Positions 54,141 to 63,371 of a stretch of 64,000 bases of DNA are shown piece after piece (within the stretch, counting starts at the first letter, position 1; every line of letters starts with the position of its first letter). The stretch spans positions 48,704 to 112,703 of the forward strand of contig CAIMWI010000006.1 in the NCBI GenBank assembly GCA_903845215.1, read 5' to 3'. Under the pieces are notes generated by a model. The model had not been told where the DNA came from, made no database searches, and saw only the letters and a program-made list of their open reading frames with translations. Source of the DNA: an uncultured Rhodobacterales bacterium. Lineage in GTDB: Bacteria > Pseudomonadota > Alphaproteobacteria > Rhodobacterales > Rhodobacteraceae. Position numbers and translations under genes: made by a program.

Positions 54141-57100
54141 GTGCACCGATCTTCACGAGTGACGGCGGTCCTTGGGCCGACCAACACCGGCAAAACCCAT
54201 TACGCCATCGAAAAGATGCTGTCGCACCGCACCGGCGTGATCGGCCTGCCGCTGCGGCTTTTGGCGCGCGAGGTTTATGACCGCATTGTCAAACTGCGCG
54301 GCCCCTTGGTGGTGGCGCTGATCACGGGTGAAGAACGTATTGTGCCCGACCGCCCGCTGTACTGGGTGGCCACGACCGAAGCGATGCCGCTCGAGATTGG
54401 CGCAGATATCGTGGTTGTCGATGAAATCCAACTGTGCGCCGATCCGGAACGCGGCCATGTCTTTACCAACCGATTGCTGCACGCGCGGGGGCTGCTGGAA
54501 ACGCTGTTCTTGGGGTCGGATACGATGCGACCGGCCATTGCGGGCCTGATCCCCGGTGTGCAGTTTCTGCGCAAAGAGCGGATGTCGACCTTGACCTTTG
54601 CGGGGTCAAAAAAGATCAGCCGGATGCCCGAACGCTCGGCGATCGTTGGGTTTTCGGTTGAAAATGTCTATGCCATCGCCGAACTGATCCGCCGCACCAA
54701 GGGCGGCTGTGCGGTGGTGATGGGCGCACTTAGCCCGCGCACGCGCAACGCGCAGGTTGCGATGTATCAAAACGGCGAGGTTGACTATCTGGTGGCGACC
54801 GATGCCATCGGCATGGGGCTGAACCTTGATATCAAACACGTCGCCTTTGCCTCGACCGCCAAGTTTGACGGGCGCCGGATGCGGATGCTGAATGTGCAAG
54901 AGATTGGCCAGATCGCTGGGCGTGCGGGGCGGCACACCGAAAACGGCACCTTTGGTGTGACGGGCGAGGCGCGGCCTTTTGATGAAGAAGAGATCGAGGC
55001 CATCGAAGCGCACCGCTTTGAACCCGTGCGCAAACTGATGTGGCGCAATGCCGAGCTTGATTTCGCCTCGGCTGACCGATTGATCCGCTCGCTGGAAAAG
55101 CCGACTTTTGACCCTTGGCTGTCGCGGGCACGCGATGCCGATGATGTCTTGGCGCTGAAATATCTGTCGGGCTTGCCCGAGGTTGTCGAAAAACTCACCG
55201 GCCCGCAGCGGGTGCGCCTGTTGTGGGATGTCTGCCGCGTGCCCGATTTTCGCAGTGCATCCGATAACGAACACTTCACCCTTTTGACGCGGCTTTTCGA
55301 ATTTCTGACAGGTCGTGGCCTGTCGCAGACGCGAATCCCCTCGGAATGGTTGAAAAAAGCCATCGAACGTATCGACAAACCGGGCGGTGACATTGACACC
55401 ATCTCAAAACGTCTGGCCTATATCCGCACTTGGACCTATGTAGCCCAGCGTAAAGGCTGGCTTGAAGATGAAAGCCATTGGCGCGACGAAACGCGTGCAG
55501 TAGAAGATCGTTTGTCAGATGGCCTCCACGTGGCGCTGACGCAAAGATTTGTTGACCGGCGCACCAGCGTGTTGCTGCGGCGGTTGAAGCAGAAGGAGAC
55601 CCTCGTGGCCGAGGTGAATGACAAAGGCGAAGTCACAGTAAGTGGCGAATTTGTGGGTAAGCTGGACGGGTTCCGGTTCCGGCAGGACGCGACCAAGTCG
55701 CCCGAAGAGGCGCAGACCCTGCGTCAGGCGGCACTTGGGGCGCTTAAGCCCGAGTTTCACCTGCGGGCGGATCGTTTTTATAACGCGCCCGACACCGAGA
55801 TGGATTATTCCACCCAAGGTGGCCTGATGTGGGGCAGTTCCGCCGTGGGCAAGCTGGTCAAAGGCGGCGAGGCATTGCGCCCGCAGGTCGAAGTCTTTGT
55901 CGACGAAGAAGCTGGCCCCGACGTAGCCGACAAGGTGCGCCGCCGCGCGCAGCATTTCATTGACCGCAAAGTGGCCGCGCTGTTCGAACCCCTCGCCGCC
56001 ATGTCGCGCGATGAGGGGCTGACGGGCCTTGCCCGCGGCTTTGCCTTCCGCCTTGTCGAAGCGATGGGCGTGATCCCGCGTGAAGATGTGGCCGAAGACG
56101 TGAAAGCCTTGGACCAAGACTCCCGCGCTGCATTGCGCAAGCATGGCGTGCGCTTTGGCCAGTTCACCATCTTCTTGCCCTTGCTGTTAAAGCCTGCCGC
56201 CACCCGCCTGCGCCTTGTGTTGTGGAGCTTGTGGTCAGGCCTGCAAGAGTTCCCCGAAAGCCCTCCGCCCGGTTTGGTGACGATCCCCAACTTGGCCGAA
56301 GTGCCGCGCACCCATTACACCTTGTCGGGCTATCACCCCTCGGGCACGCGGGCGATCCGCATTGATATGCTGGAACGTCTGGCCGATATCTTGCGCACCA
56401 AAGACAGCCGCGCAGGCTTTGAAGCCACGCCCGAAATGCTGTCGATCACCGGCATGACGCTGGACCAATTCGTCGATCTGATGGCCGGTTTGGGCTATAA
56501 GGGCGAAAAGGGCGAAAGGGTTAAGGCCAAAGCCGCGCCAGTGGTTGAGGTCAAGGTTGAAGAGCCGGTGTCGATGAATCCGGTGCCCGAAGAAGTGTCG
56601 CTGATCAACCCCGTGGTCGAAGAGCCCGTGGCTGAGCCCGTGGCTGAGGCCGAGGCCGAGGTTGCGCCAGAGTTGGAAACCTATTTCACCTTCACTTGGG
56701 CGCCCAAACCCCGCCCGCGCCCCGAACGCCCGGCGCGCCCCGAACGTGCTGCCAACGCGGAACGCCCCCCGCGCCCCGACCGCGCCCCCCGCCCAGAACG
56801 CGGCCCGCGGCCTGATCGTGGACCAAGCAAAGACCCAAGCCCTGTCGTTGACGGCGATGGCGCGAACGTCGATGCCGCCGCAACGCCCGCCGCCGAACCG
56901 CGCCCGCGCCGTGACGGCGAGCGCGGCGGCTATAAGGGCAACAAGCCCCGTGATGGCCAAGGTGAAACCCGTTCCGACCGCAAACCGCGCCCCAAAGATG
57001 GTGCGCGCGACGGCGGCCGCGAAAACCGCGATGGCGCAAAGCCCGATGCCAAACCCCAGCGCAGCTTCGAAGCCCGCCCGCCGCGAGTGGAAAAGCCCAT

Positions 57101-57152
57101 CGATCCGGACAATCCCTTCGCTGTTTTGGCAGCACTTAAGCTGCAGAAGTGA
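54141..57152 (+). CDS. Suv3-like RNA helicase with long disordered C-terminal tail
   Basis: A 1003-residue helicase of the mitochondrial Suv3/alphaproteobacterial type. The Walker A is GPTNTGKT (12-19), the Walker B DEIQ (94-97) and motif VI QIAGRAGR, giving two RecA lobes to about residue 320, then a helical region. Residues about 795-1003 are low-complexity, rich in Pro, Arg, Glu and Asp (PRPERPARPERA repeats), like the tail of RNase E. It may be a degradosome scaffold. The start is GTG 54141, with AGGAG seven bases upstream, immediately after the TPR stop. Confidence 0.9.
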   Translation: MHRSSRVTAVLGPTNTGKTHYAIEKMLSHRTGVIGLPLRLLAREVYDRIVKLRGPLVVALITGEERIVPDRPLYWVATTEAMPLEIGADIVVVDEIQLCADPERGHVFTNRLLHARGLLETLFLGSDTMRPAIAGLIPGVQFLRKERMSTLTFAGSKKISRMPERSAIVGFSVENVYAIAELIRRTKGGCAVVMGALSPRTRNAQVAMYQNGEVDYLVATDAIGMGLNLDIKHVAFASTAKFDGRRMRMLNVQEIGQIAGRAGRHTENGTFGVTGEARPFDEEEIEAIEAHRFEPVRKLMWRNAELDFASADRLIRSLEKPTFDPWLSRARDADDVLALKYLSGLPEVVEKLTGPQRVRLLWDVCRVPDFRSASDNEHFTLLTRLFEFLTGRGLSQTRIPSEWLKKAIERIDKPGGDIDTISKRLAYIRTWTYVAQRKGWLEDESHWRDETRAVEDRLSDGLHVALTQRFVDRRTSVLLRRLKQKETLVAEVNDKGEVTVSGEFVGKLDGFRFRQDATKSPEEAQTLRQAALGALKPEFHLRADRFYNAPDTEMDYSTQGGLMWGSSAVGKLVKGGEALRPQVEVFVDEEAGPDVADKVRRRAQHFIDRKVAALFEPLAAMSRDEGLTGLARGFAFRLVEAMGVIPREDVAEDVKALDQDSRAALRKHGVRFGQFTIFLPLLLKPAATRLRLVLWSLWSGLQEFPESPPPGLVTIPNLAEVPRTHYTLSGYHPSGTRAIRIDMLERLADILRTKDSRAGFEATPEMLSITGMTLDQFVDLMAGLGYKGEKGERVKAKAAPVVEVKVEEPVSMNPVPEEVSLINPVVEEPVAEPVAEAEAEVAPELETYFTFTWAPKPRPRPERPARPERAANAERPPRPDRAPRPERGPRPDRGPSKDPSPVVDGDGANVDAAATPAAEPRPRRDGERGGYKGNKPRDGQGETRSDRKPRPKDGARDGGRENRDGAKPDAKPQRSFEARPPRVEKPIDPDNPFAVLAALKLQK

Positions 57153-57482
57153 TTGGCGGGGCCGGGGGCAAAGACTACCCCCTTTGACAGCCCAAAACTG
57201 CGGCTGGATAAATGGCTATGGCAGGCGCGCTTTTTCAAGGGGCGCGACCTTGCTGCTGATGTGGTGTTGGGTGGCCATCTGCGCCTGAACGGCCAAAGAT
57301 GCACCAAACCCGGCCACGCTGTGGCGGTTGGGGATGTGTTAACCTTTCCACAAGGCAGCCAGATTCGGGTGGTGCGGGTCTTGGCCCTTGGTCAGCGGCG
57401 CGGCCCTGCGCCTGAAGCCCAAGCTCTTTTTGCTGACCTTGATGCACCAAGGCCGGCAGACAGCGCATCCTCCCTTGAATGA
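57153..57482 (+). CDS. S4-domain RNA-binding protein of the Hsp15 type
   Basis: A 109-residue protein with an S4 domain (LRLDKWLWQARFFKGRDLAADVVLGGHLRLNGQRCTKPGHAV) as in HslR/Hsp15, which binds stalled 50S ribosomes carrying peptidyl-tRNA. The start is TTG 57153, directly after the helicase stop; no ATG gives the complete domain. It is part of a helicase-Hsp15-FdxA set conserved in this order in Rhodobacterales. Confidence 0.85.
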   Translation: MAGPGAKTTPFDSPKLRLDKWLWQARFFKGRDLAADVVLGGHLRLNGQRCTKPGHAVAVGDVLTFPQGSQIRVVRVLALGQRRGPAPEAQALFADLDAPRPADSASSLE

Positions 57483-57536
57483 TGCGGACACCTCGTTTAC
57501 TCAGACTCTGCTGCGATTTAAGGATGGAATGCTCTC

Positions 57537-57875
57537 ATGACCTATGTGGTGATCGACAACTGCATTGCCTGCAAATACACCGACTGCGTCGAAGTCTGCC
57601 CGGTGGATTGCTTTTACGAGGGCGAGAATATGCTCGTCATCCATCCTGACGAATGTATTGACTGCGGTGTGTGCGAACCCGAATGCCCCGCCGATGCGAT
57701 CCGCCCTGATACAGAGCCGGATCTTGACCATTGGGTCACCTTTAACCGCAAATATGCCGAGCTTTGGCCGGTGATTGTCACCAAGAAAGACGCGCTGCCC
57801 GAAGCCACCGAACGTGATGGCGAAAAGGACAAGCTGAAAACATATTTCTCCGAAGCCGCAGGCTTGGGCGGCTGA
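57537..57875 (+). CDS. fdxA: 7Fe ferredoxin FdxA
   Basis: A 112-residue ferredoxin with a [3Fe-4S] and a [4Fe-4S] cluster: [18 protein letters not shown] and [16 protein letters not shown] carry the ligands. It moves low-potential electrons in the cytoplasm; partner unknown. AAGGA is present some 15 bases before ATG 57537. Followed by a 272-bp gap that contains the promoter and leader of carD. Confidence 0.94.
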   Translation: MTYVVIDNCIACKYTDCVEVCPVDCFYEGENMLVIHPDECIDCGVCEPECPADAIRPDTEPDLDHWVTFNRKYAELWPVIVTKKDALPEATERDGEKDKLKTYFSEAAGLGG

Positions 57876-57965
57876 TTCGCGCCCAAATCTTGTGGGCTTG
57901 CCGCAAAATTGATGAAAACCTTAGCACGATTGCCCGATAGGCCGCATTTCGTCTGCACGCGGTTC

Positions 57966-57994
57966 TTGGAAATTCGCAAATTTTGTGTTATAGA
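57966..57994 (+). promoter_or_regulatory. Probable carD promoter
   Basis: A -35 TTGGAA (57966-57971) and a -10 TATAGA (57989-57994) lie 17 bases apart in an AT-rich segment. Transcription should begin near 58001, giving a leader of about 147 bases before carD. Confidence 0.6.
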
Positions 57995-58082
57995 ATGGTT
58001 ACAATCAATGAAGGATGCCTGAAACCCTGTCACAGCCTTAGGCTTGGGGAAGGTTTTTTCGACGATTATGAGGGTGCATGAC

Positions 58083-58113
58083 AGCGGGACTTCGGGCCCG
58101 CTTCTCTCTTTTC
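58083..58113 (+). terminator. Terminator-like hairpin in the carD leader
   Basis: AGCGGG (58083-58088) pairs with CCCGCT (58097-58102) around an 8-base loop (ACTTCGGG), and the next bases are T-rich (TCTCTCTTTTC). It lies between the predicted promoter and the carD ATG, so it could be an attenuator or end a small RNA of about 110 bases. Confidence 0.55.
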
Positions 58114-58147
58114 GTTGGGTCAGGCTATGCCGCATAGGAATGACGCC

Positions 58148-58657
58148 ATGACCAAAAGCAAGAAGCCAGACTTTCACCCCAACGACTTTGTGGTCTATCC
58201 CGCCCACGGAGTTGGCAAAATCGTGTCTATTGAAGAACAAGATATCGCCGGTATTCGGTTGGAATTGTTCGTCATCTCTTTTGAAAAAGACAAAATGACC
58301 CTGCGGGTGCCCACCCACAAGGCCACCGATATCGGGATGCGCTCGCTATCGTCGCCCGATTTGGTCACCAAGGCGCTGGACACGTTAAAAGGCAAGGCCC
58401 GTGTAAAGCGCGCCATGTGGTCGCGCCGTGCGCAAGAATACGAGCAAAAGATCAACTCGGGTGATCTGATGGCAATCGCCGAAGTGGTGCGCGACCTGCA
58501 CCGCACCGATGATCAGCGCGAGCAATCTTATTCCGAGCGTCAGCTTTACGAAGCAGCACTTGAACGTTTGACCCGCGAAGTCGCGGCTGTGGCGGGCGGG
58601 GATGAAGCCAGCGCGCAAAAGAAAGTTGGCGAAGTGCTGGTTGGCCGCGCGGCCTGA
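58148..58657 (+). CDS. carD: CarD-family transcriptional regulator
   Basis: A 169-residue protein with the N-terminal RNA polymerase-interacting domain (FHPNDFVVYPAHGVGKIVSIEEQ) and a helical DNA-binding half. CarD proteins stabilise the open complex, notably at rRNA promoters. I start at ATG 58148 (MTKSKKPDFHP); ATG 58127 is seven codons earlier. A perfect terminator follows the stop. Confidence 0.92.
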   Translation: MTKSKKPDFHPNDFVVYPAHGVGKIVSIEEQDIAGIRLELFVISFEKDKMTLRVPTHKATDIGMRSLSSPDLVTKALDTLKGKARVKRAMWSRRAQEYEQKINSGDLMAIAEVVRDLHRTDDQREQSYSERQLYEAALERLTREVAAVAGGDEASAQKKVGEVLVGRAA

Positions 58658-58671
58658 TGTTTTGATAAAAA

Positions 58672-58707
58672 ATGACAAAGGCGGTCCTTTGGGGCCGCCT
58701 TTGTCAT
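58672..58707. terminator. Terminator after carD
   Basis: A 13-bp perfect stem: ATGACAAAGGCGG (58672-58684) with CCGCCTTTGTCAT (58695-58707) around a 10-base loop, preceded by an A/T-rich tract. It begins 15 bases after the carD stop. Confidence 0.78.
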
Positions 58708-58795
58708 GTCGTGAAAGACCCTCAATGCGTCTGCCCCATCTGGCCATTACTTGGCGTTCACGATACCCCTTATACACGCTGTATCGGAGGCAAAA

Positions 58796-59806
58796 TTGAC
58801 CCACAGGCCAGACACTTTTGCGGATGTTCGCAGCCTTTTGGCGCAGTTGCCCCAAGCAGATCTCGCCGCCACCGATGCGGCTGGTGCGCGCAACGCTCAA
58901 TTAACCAAACCGCCGGGGGCATTGGGCCGGCTTGAGGATCTCGCCCTCTGGCTGGCAGGGTGGCAGGGCACAGATACCCCCCGCATCCAAGCGCCGCAGA
59001 TTGCGATCTTCGCGGGCAATCACGGGGTTGTAGCGCAGGGCGTATCAGCCTTTCCGCCGGAGGTGACCGTGCAGATGGTGGCCAATTTTACCCATGGTGG
59101 GGCTGCGATCAATCAACTGGCCAAAACCTTTGGGGCCACGATGACTGTTCACGCCATTGATCTTGGTCGTCCAACCGCCGATTTCACCCAAAGCGACGCG
59201 ATGAGCGAGGCCGACGTGATGGCTGCGTTGCAGGCGGGATGGGATGCCGTTGACCCCAAAGCCGACCTTTTGGTTCCCGGCGAGATGGGGATTGGCAACA
59301 CCACCGCAGCCGCAGCGATATCTTGCGCCCTGTTTGGTGGTACTGCGGAAGATTGGGTTGGGCGTGGCACCGGTGTGGATGATGCGGGCCTTGCCCGCAA
59401 GGCCAAGGCCGTTCAGGCAGGAGTGGCGCGGCTGTCCGCGCGCGATCCTTTGGCCGTTTTGGCAGGGGTGGGCGGGCGCGAGATTGCGGCGATGGCAGGG
59501 GCGATGCTGCGCGCGCGCACCTTGCGCATTCCTGTTATTCTGGATGGGTTTATCGCCTGTTCTGCTGCGGCTATCTTGCACAGATCCGCGGCTGGCGCTT
59601 TGGATCACTGCGTCGCGGGCCATGCCAGCGCCGAGGCGGCCCATATCCGCTTGCTTGCCGCTTTGGAAAAACAGCCCCTCTTGTCGCTGGGTCTGCGATT
59701 GGGGGAAGGGTCAGGTGCGGCTTTGGCCATAGGCATCGTGAAGGCCGCAGCCGCCTGTCACTCTGGCATGGCAACTTTCGCCGAGGCGGGCGTGGCCGCA
59801 GGCTAA
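58796..59806 (+). CDS. cobT: Nicotinate-nucleotide-dimethylbenzimidazole phosphoribosyltransferase
   Basis: A 336-residue enzyme making alpha-ribazole phosphate for the lower loop of cobalamin. [18 protein letters not shown] (near residue 40), [15 protein letters not shown] and the late [14 protein letters not shown] (catalytic Glu) are all typical. The start is TTG 58796, with CGGAGG five bases upstream; an earlier ATG (58751) would lie in the leader. I saw no cobalamin riboswitch in front of it. It is convergent with the large gene that follows. Confidence 0.92.
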   Translation: MTHRPDTFADVRSLLAQLPQADLAATDAAGARNAQLTKPPGALGRLEDLALWLAGWQGTDTPRIQAPQIAIFAGNHGVVAQGVSAFPPEVTVQMVANFTHGGAAINQLAKTFGATMTVHAIDLGRPTADFTQSDAMSEADVMAALQAGWDAVDPKADLLVPGEMGIGNTTAAAAISCALFGGTAEDWVGRGTGVDDAGLARKAKAVQAGVARLSARDPLAVLAGVGGREIAAMAGAMLRARTLRIPVILDGFIACSAAAILHRSAAGALDHCVAGHASAEAAHIRLLAALEKQPLLSLGLRLGEGSGAALAIGIVKAAAACHSGMATFAEAGVAAG

Positions 59807-59828
59807 AGGCGGGGCCAAAGCCACGGTC

Positions 59829-62471
59829 TTATGGCATAGAAAGGGTAATGATCCGGTTGCCCTTTTGGTATTTGACGGCATCGCCCGTGATCCCTGCGAT
59901 CCTTCCGCCTTCAACCGAATCGCCCACTTGCACCTTCTTCACCCGCCCGCTGACCATTCTGATCATCGCATAGCGATTGGTTTGGGTTCCAAAGATGCCC
60001 AAAAGGGCGACCCTATTGGCGTTGAGGGCGTTAACCTCGGTTGCTTGCTTGGCAACCGAGGCATTGGTGGGCAGGCTTGGCGCAAGGGTTTCCACCTCGG
60101 CCTCGGGCTCGGCTGCGGGAAGGTCTGGGGCGGGTTGATCGGGGGCGGCTTGCTCCTCGACAGCGGCTTGGTTCAAAGCAACGGCCACAGCTTCGTCGAT
60201 TTCTTTGGTCACATCTGCCGGTCGCGCGGGCGGTATGGGCGAGGAGGCCAGCCCCACAGCTTCGGCTATGGGCGCGTCTGGGGTCGGTAAGGGCGAGGTC
60301 AGCTCGGTGGGGCGGGCTTGGGGGCGCAAGCTGGCAAAGCGGCTTTCTGGGACAACATTCTCAGGGTCGGTCGGTGCAACAGCCATGGGCAACAGATCAA
60401 CAGGCCGCCCAAGCGGACGTTTGCCAACCAAACTGGGGTCTTGCGGCACGACAGTCTCTTGCACCGCTACATCTGGCACCAGATCTTTCGGCCGTGCTGG
60501 GGGAACCGTGGATGGTTTGCCGGTAAGGATCAAGTCTTCCTCCGGCGTCACAAGATCTTCGGAACCGAGGGGCTGGCCGGCTGGTGCGGGTTGTAGGGCA
60601 AGATTTGCCCCGTAGGGTGGCGGCGATGGCGGAAGTATCGGCGCTTGATCGGCCACCACGGGCAAGTCAGGCAAGGCGATTGGGTCTTGGCTGACGGGTG
60701 GGGTATCGGCACCTGCCAAAAAGATCTCATCCTTGGCACCGCTTCGTGCAGAGGCGGTTGCATTGTTTTTTGCCATAACAGCGGCGGTTGGGGCAGGGCC
60801 ATCTGGGGGGGGCAGGGGCGTGGCCACTTCGGCGGCGTCCACGCTTTGGCGATCGGCCAGCGTCTCGCCTTGCGCAATGGTCGCTTGGGCTGGTGCGGTC
60901 TGAGTCGCGGTGTTTTGGTTTGCTGCAATGTCAGAGGTGGAAACATCTGTGGGTGCGGGGGAAGGCGTGGTATTCTGCGCCTCGCTCGTCCCTAGGCTTT
61001 GGCTGGCCCAAATGGCGACTGCGCCCAAAAGGGCCACCAAAACAGCGATCACGACCAAGACGACCAAGCGGCGCTGCTTGGGCGTTATGACGCCTCTTGC
61101 GGCTGTAAACCCGCTAAGGGCGGCGCGGGTCGCAGCCAAGGCAACCGTGCTGCGTGCCCTGTCCTTTGCCGGGGTTGCCGGCAACGGTCGCCAAGGCAGC
61201 GCTGCAGATGGGCGGACAATGGTGGTTGCTTTTGGCTGCGGTTTCGCCGCTGCTGGCCGCGCCACTGCAGGGCGTGTTGCCCCTGCCCGCGCGGCCGGTG
61301 GTGGGCCAAGGGCCTGCAGGCGGGCGTCGCGCGGCGCTTTGGTCTTTGCCGAAGCCGCCGCAGGTGGCCCCTTTTTCAAGGCGGGAGGGCGTTTTAGGTC
61401 AGTGTTTGGGCGCGGGTCATCGTTCTCTGGGTCCACGTCAACCACCATTGGGGCCTCGGGCACTTCGGCTTCGGGCGCAGCGGCTTGGTTGGGCGGTAAC
61501 GCAGATTCCTTTGGCGCGGTGGTGGCATCTTTTATTGGGTCGACTTGCGACGCTTCGCGCACTTCGGCCTGTGCCGGATCGAGAAGCTTAGGCTCGACTG
61601 GGGCGGTTTCGACTGGGGCAGGTTCGGCTGGGGCGGTTTCGATTGGTGCAAGTTCGACTGGCGCAAGTTCGACCGGCGCAGGTTCAACTGGCGCGGGTTC
61701 GATTGAAACGGGTTTTGCCGCCTCGGCTTGCCCATCAGGTGCCACGGCGGGTGCCGAAAGCGCCTCGGGCGTGGCGCTAAGCGTCGGTTCGTTTGCGGCT
61801 TCGGCCGCAGGGGCCGCATCCAAGATTGCATCTGAAACATCGGGCGCGGCACTCTTGGCGGGTTCAGGCTTGGCAATATCGACCGCGGGTTCTACGGCGG
61901 CGCTGGCCTTGGCCTTGGGTGCAACACGCCCCACCACGCGCACGGCTTCGCTGTCGCGTTCGACTGTCTCATCTTTGGCCAAGATGGATTTCGACAGCCG
62001 AGATTGCCCAAAAAGCGGCTCACCCAGAAAAGTGCCTGCCTCAGGCACGGCAACAAAGGACACCGGGTTGAACCGGTGGTCGCGCGCAAAGGTTTCGGCC
62101 TCTTCCAGCGTTTGCTTGGCAACCACCGCCACTTGCACGCCCGTTGCGGTTTCGCACCAGTCATAAGCCAATTCGTCCAGCCGGTAGGGGGTCAATCCCT
62201 CCAAGGCGGCGCCAATGCGGCGCGTGCGGGTCCAAGGTTCTGCCACGGGGGCCGTGACCTTGGTGTACAGGATTTGCGCGTTTGGCAGGATAAGCTTGGT
62301 CGTTATGCCGCGCGGCGACAGGCCAAGGGCGGTCGAGCGCATGAAGGCCAAAGTTTCCCCGAAATCGGGCGCCTCCAGCGCAGCCTCGCCAACTTTTGTC
62401 CAGCCCCGCGAGGTGCGGTGCAGCAAAGCTATCGTGCTTGTGCGAAGATCAAGGGCAAAGGAAGGTTTCAT
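59829..62471 (-). CDS. Large PilM/PilP-like membrane protein with Pro-Ala linkers
   Basis: An 880-residue protein. Residues 1-165 (FALDLRTSTIALLHRT, GLTPYRLDELAYDW) resemble a PilM/GspL-type actin-like domain. A Pro/Ala/Glu-rich linker (about 185-440) holds a five-residue repeat (PVEPA/PVETA, residues 257-294). One transmembrane helix sits at 468-488, followed by a second Pro-rich stretch and a C-terminal domain (about 820-880, RVALLGIFGTQTNRYAMIRMVSGRVKKVQVGDSVEGGRIAGI) like PilP/GspC. This is the layout of a pilus or secretion-system alignment protein in one chain. No pilus genes are next to it. Confidence 0.7.
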   Translation of the reverse strand: MKPSFALDLRTSTIALLHRTSRGWTKVGEAALEAPDFGETLAFMRSTALGLSPRGITTKLILPNAQILYTKVTAPVAEPWTRTRRIGAALEGLTPYRLDELAYDWCETATGVQVAVVAKQTLEEAETFARDHRFNPVSFVAVPEAGTFLGEPLFGQSRLSKSILAKDETVERDSEAVRVVGRVAPKAKASAAVEPAVDIAKPEPAKSAAPDVSDAILDAAPAAEAANEPTLSATPEALSAPAVAPDGQAEAAKPVSIEPAPVEPAPVELAPVELAPIETAPAEPAPVETAPVEPKLLDPAQAEVREASQVDPIKDATTAPKESALPPNQAAAPEAEVPEAPMVVDVDPENDDPRPNTDLKRPPALKKGPPAAASAKTKAPRDARLQALGPPPAARAGATRPAVARPAAAKPQPKATTIVRPSAALPWRPLPATPAKDRARSTVALAATRAALSGFTAARGVITPKQRRLVVLVVIAVLVALLGAVAIWASQSLGTSEAQNTTPSPAPTDVSTSDIAANQNTATQTAPAQATIAQGETLADRQSVDAAEVATPLPPPDGPAPTAAVMAKNNATASARSGAKDEIFLAGADTPPVSQDPIALPDLPVVADQAPILPPSPPPYGANLALQPAPAGQPLGSEDLVTPEEDLILTGKPSTVPPARPKDLVPDVAVQETVVPQDPSLVGKRPLGRPVDLLPMAVAPTDPENVVPESRFASLRPQARPTELTSPLPTPDAPIAEAVGLASSPIPPARPADVTKEIDEAVAVALNQAAVEEQAAPDQPAPDLPAAEPEAEVETLAPSLPTNASVAKQATEVNALNANRVALLGIFGTQTNRYAMIRMVSGRVKKVQVGDSVEGGRIAGITGDAVKYQKGNRIITLSMP
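61590..61703 (-). repeat. In-frame 15-base repeat in the large membrane protein gene
   Basis: About eight tandem copies of a 15-base unit encode repeats of the type Pro-Val-Glu-(Pro/Leu/Thr)-Ala (residues 257-294). Copies differ at several bases, so it is an old, divergent array and not a CRISPR. It makes an extended, negatively charged spacer. Confidence 0.75.
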
Positions 62472-62637
62472 GAGACGTGTCTATAACAGCCATCAGGTAA
62501 CCGGTAACGCTGCCCGGGGTTCTGGGTGACGCTACAGCAGAAAATCGCCGATTGAAAGCCAAAGCCCAACGGCTTAACTGCATAAACCTGCGTCAGAGGC
62601 CAAGGATGCCGCTGAACCACCTTGGAAGGGGGCCTTG

Positions 62638-63324
62638 ATGCGTGTTTTGATCCGCTTTGCTGTGATGGCGGCCTTGCTATGGCCCGCGGCCTGTATGGCT
62701 GAGGGGGTTGGCACCTTGACCGTGACGGGGGTGGCCACTGTGAATGCTGCGCCCGATCAAGCCATTTTATCGCTGGGGGTCACCACAACCGGCCCGACGG
62801 CGGCAGCGGCGATGGCTGCGAACAATGAATCGGCCTCGGCGGTGATGGCGCGGCTGATCGCTGCCAAAGTGGCAGACCGCGATATGCAAACCACAGGCCT
62901 ATCGCTGAACCCAAACTGGGTGATGAATGCTGCAGGCACAGCGCAAGAGATCCAAGGTTATGTTGCAAACGCGGTGCTGACTGTCCGGATTGCAGTGCTT
63001 GATACGGCCGGATCCGTGCTGGACGCGGCCATTGCCGACGGGGCGAATACGCTAAACGGCTTGACCTTTGGCCTGTCTGATCCCCGCCCGGTTGAAGACG
63101 ACGCCCGCAAGGCCGCCGTGGCCGATGCCTTGGCGCGGGCAAAAGTCTTGGCAGCGGCGGCCGGCGCAACCTTGGGCCCTATATTGTCGATCACCGAAGG
63201 CATGGGTGGCCAGCAGCCCATGCCTATGCTTTACAAAGCCGCAGCAGACAGCACCGTGCCTTTGGCGGCGGGCGAGGTCGGGGTTACGGCCGAGGTGACG
63301 ATTGTCTGGCAGCTGCTTCCCTAA
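62638..63324 (+). CDS. SIMPL-domain periplasmic protein
   Basis: A 228-residue exported protein with a signal peptide (about residues 1-22) and a SIMPL (DUF541) domain: GTLTVTGVATVNAAPDQAILSLGV, then DARKAAVADALARAKVLAAAAGATLGPILSITEG. Function unknown; relatives protect against oxidative stress. I start at ATG 62638; TTG 62635 is one codon earlier. A terminator follows. Confidence 0.85.
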   Translation: MRVLIRFAVMAALLWPAACMAEGVGTLTVTGVATVNAAPDQAILSLGVTTTGPTAAAAMAANNESASAVMARLIAAKVADRDMQTTGLSLNPNWVMNAAGTAQEIQGYVANAVLTVRIAVLDTAGSVLDAAIADGANTLNGLTFGLSDPRPVEDDARKAAVADALARAKVLAAAAGATLGPILSITEGMGGQQPMPMLYKAAADSTVPLAAGEVGVTAEVTIVWQLLP

Positions 63325-63329
63325 AAATA

Positions 63330-63352
63330 GGGGCCGCCTGATAGGCGGCCCC
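63330..63352. terminator. Terminator shared by the SIMPL and metY-type genes
   Basis: GGGGCCGCCT (63330-63339) pairs with AGGCGGCCCC (63343-63352) around a 3-base loop. It lies between two convergent stops, so it can serve both strands. Confidence 0.75.
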
Positions 63353-63371
63353 AAGTCACGTTTTCAACCCT

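Noticed and set aside
58708..58795. A cobalamin riboswitch before cobT
   Set aside because: Only about 90 bases separate the carD terminator and the cobT start, too short, and no B12-box-like sequence is visible.
61590..61703. Short regular repeats considered as a CRISPR array or minisatellite
   Set aside because: The 15-base units are contiguous, without spacers, in frame and encode a Pro-Val-Glu repeat of a real protein.
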